Assembly (NCBI RefSeq): GCF_024919275.1
Contig: NZ_JANWGH010000003.1
Coordinates: 37,677 to 101,676 of the forward strand
From: Algoriphagus limi
Lineage (GTDB): Bacteria; Bacteroidota; Bacteroidia; Cytophagales; Cyclobacteriaceae
Reading direction: 5' to 3'
Length of the DNA: 64,000 nucleotides
Under the pieces are notes generated by a model that saw only the letters and a program-made list of their open reading frames with translations, did no database searches and was not told the DNA's origin. Both the position numbers and the translations under genes were made by a program. This document shows positions 63,112 to 64,000 of this stretch, piece by piece (position 1 is the first letter of the stretch; each line of letters opens with the position of its first letter).

Positions 63112-64000
63112 ATGTGCTTTTTCCCCACTTTTTTGATGACACCACCCTTGACTTCCTTGATGGTCTGCACGTAGAAGAAAGCTTTCGGGTCTATTTCTTG
63201 AATGGCTAATTTCATTCGATGGACTTCAAGACGGGTCACAACCGTCATGATAATATCCACAGGATGATGAATATGAAAGGTGTCTGGAAGGTACCCTCTT
63301 TCACCTTTATATACTGAAATTGCCTTCTTAAAATCTTTTACTATCAATTCTTTGACCAATTCGTGTTCTTTTGAAATAATTGTTAATGCAGTGTACTCTT
63401 CAAAGCCTTCCACGACGTAGTCAGTAGTCTTTATAGCTGTAAAATACGTTAAAATTGAATACATGGCAGGTTCTATCCCAAAAACAAAGGCTGCGGACAG
63501 CATAATTAGGGAATTGAGAAACACGGTGATCTCACTGGCAGTCAAGGCTGAGTTCTTGTGAAAGTACTCTGTAATCACCTCAAAACCGTCAATTAAGCCA
63601 CCTCCACGGATAATTAGACCAATACCTGTTCCCATCAAAAACCCACCAAATACCGCAATCAAAACCTTATCGTCAGTCACAGTCGGAACTTCCAGAAAGT
63701 GAAGTACAATGGTCAAAAGAAAAATGGATATGCCACTTTGGATGGCAAATGTTCTGCCTATCATTCTCCAAGCCATAAATAGGAATGGAAGGTTAAGCAG
63801 TACCAATAACAAATTAAGATCAATACCAAAACCCAGATTGACCAAAATAGCAATACCTGTCACTCCTCCATCCAAAAACCTATTGGGGAGCATGAATGCC
63901 TCCAAGGCGATGGCCGCCAAGGCAACCCCTGCTATGGTGTAGGCAAGCGAGTGAGGTGAAAGGATGGATTTCCAATCGATGGGTTGTTTCGAAAGTTTTG
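63108..64000 (-). CDS. YitT-family membrane protein with DUF2179 domain, 5' end outside the window
   Basis: The frame stays open to the right edge (KLSKQPIDWKSILSPHS...), so its start lies beyond base 64000; a TTG at 63920 is an internal candidate only. Visible are five or so membrane spans (EAFMLPNRFLDGGVTGIAIL, LLVLLNLPFLFMAW, IRGGGLIDGFEVITEYFHK), then a cytoplasmic DUF2179 domain (YVVEGFEEYTALTIISKE, RGYLPDTFHIHHPVDI, IDPKAFFYVQTIKEVKGG). Substrate unknown. It is upstream of the HD gene and overlaps it. Confidence 0.9.
   Translation of the reverse strand, partial: KLSKQPIDWKSILSPHSLAYTIAGVALAAIALEAFMLPNRFLDGGVTGIAILVNLGFGIDLNLLLVLLNLPFLFMAWRMIGRTFAIQSGISIFLLTIVLHFLEVPTVTDDKVLIAVFGGFLMGTGIGLIIRGGGLIDGFEVITEYFHKNSALTASEITVFLNSLIMLSAAFVFGIEPAMYSILTYFTAIKTTDYVVEGFEEYTALTIISKEHELVKELIVKDFKKAISVYKGERGYLPDTFHIHHPVDIIMTVVTRLEVHRMKLAIQEIDPKAFFYVQTIKEVKGGVIKKVGKKHI

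Noticed and set aside
1-64000. CRISPR array, tRNA, rRNA, prophage or integrase
   Set aside because: I saw no regular direct-repeat/spacer series, no tRNA T-loop with matching arms, no rRNA segments and no phage or integrase genes; a tRNAscan or Rfam run could still find something small.

Overview
The window reads as chromosomal DNA of a Bacteroidota bacterium, most likely order Cytophagales near Algoriphagus/Cyclobacteriaceae. The grounds are a type IX secretion C-terminal tail on one protein, TAnnTTTG-type -7 promoter boxes with almost no purine-rich ribosome binding sites, a BamA-OmpH-OmpH array beside a DUF6089-like protein and NadK, an AccD without its zinc ribbon, and many SusCD-free secreted hydrolases. 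The genus is inference; no rRNA or tRNA gene is visible.

Layout. 1-2514: a partial surface protein with 91-residue Ig-like tandem repeats and a T9SS-tailed secreted protein. 2612-7338: rho, then recO-tdk-ferredoxin, then a divergent unknown gene. 7335-12795: the rod-shape operon mreB-mreC-mreD-mrdA-rodA on the minus strand. 13033-17712: rimP-nusA-infB on the plus strand behind a clear promoter and a leader hairpin. 17720-21458: two small membrane proteins, an outer membrane barrel and cstA. 21621-23990: accD and a stand-alone nqrF. 24075-28450: a degenerate arginase-fold protein, a cytochrome-b5-like protein, an amino-sugar kinase with murQ, and a pseudouridine synthase. 28451-29040: a repeat structure made from the 3' end of a thioredoxin gene plus two mirrored hairpins. 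29105-38460: a long leftward gene string for envelope assembly (ompH x2, bamA, uppS), nadK, a CBS protein, chrA and a 2OG-Fe(II)-type oxygenase. 38535-44116: lipoprotein, serS, an NTF2-like protein, uvrA. 44117-44792: a non-coding island with three different palindromic elements. 44793-45927: pnuC and a NadR-like kinase. 45934-55808: seven exported hydrolases in mixed orientations. 56002-62530: a complete six-gene ebo cluster (eboA-F). 62527-64000: an HD-domain protein and a YitT-family membrane protein cut by the window edge.

How the genes fit together. Three housekeeping modules are intact: cell-wall elongation (mreBCD, mrdA, rodA), translation/transcription factors (rimP, nusA, infB, plus rho) and outer membrane biogenesis (bamA, two Skp-like chaperones, uppS). 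Amino-sugar kinase and MurQ form a peptidoglycan-recycling pair. PnuC, the NadR-like kinase and NadK cover uptake and phosphorylation steps of NAD(P) supply.

The most interesting system is the ebo cluster, a family-level-recognised but mechanistically obscure pathway (UbiA-like prenyltransferase, dehydroquinate-synthase-like cyclase, TatD-like hydrolase, TIM-barrel protein, phosphatase-fold protein and EboA) thought to make or move a precursor for metabolite export. The most unusual piece of DNA is the mirrored hairpin pair inside a duplicated thioredoxin gene end at 28451-28784.
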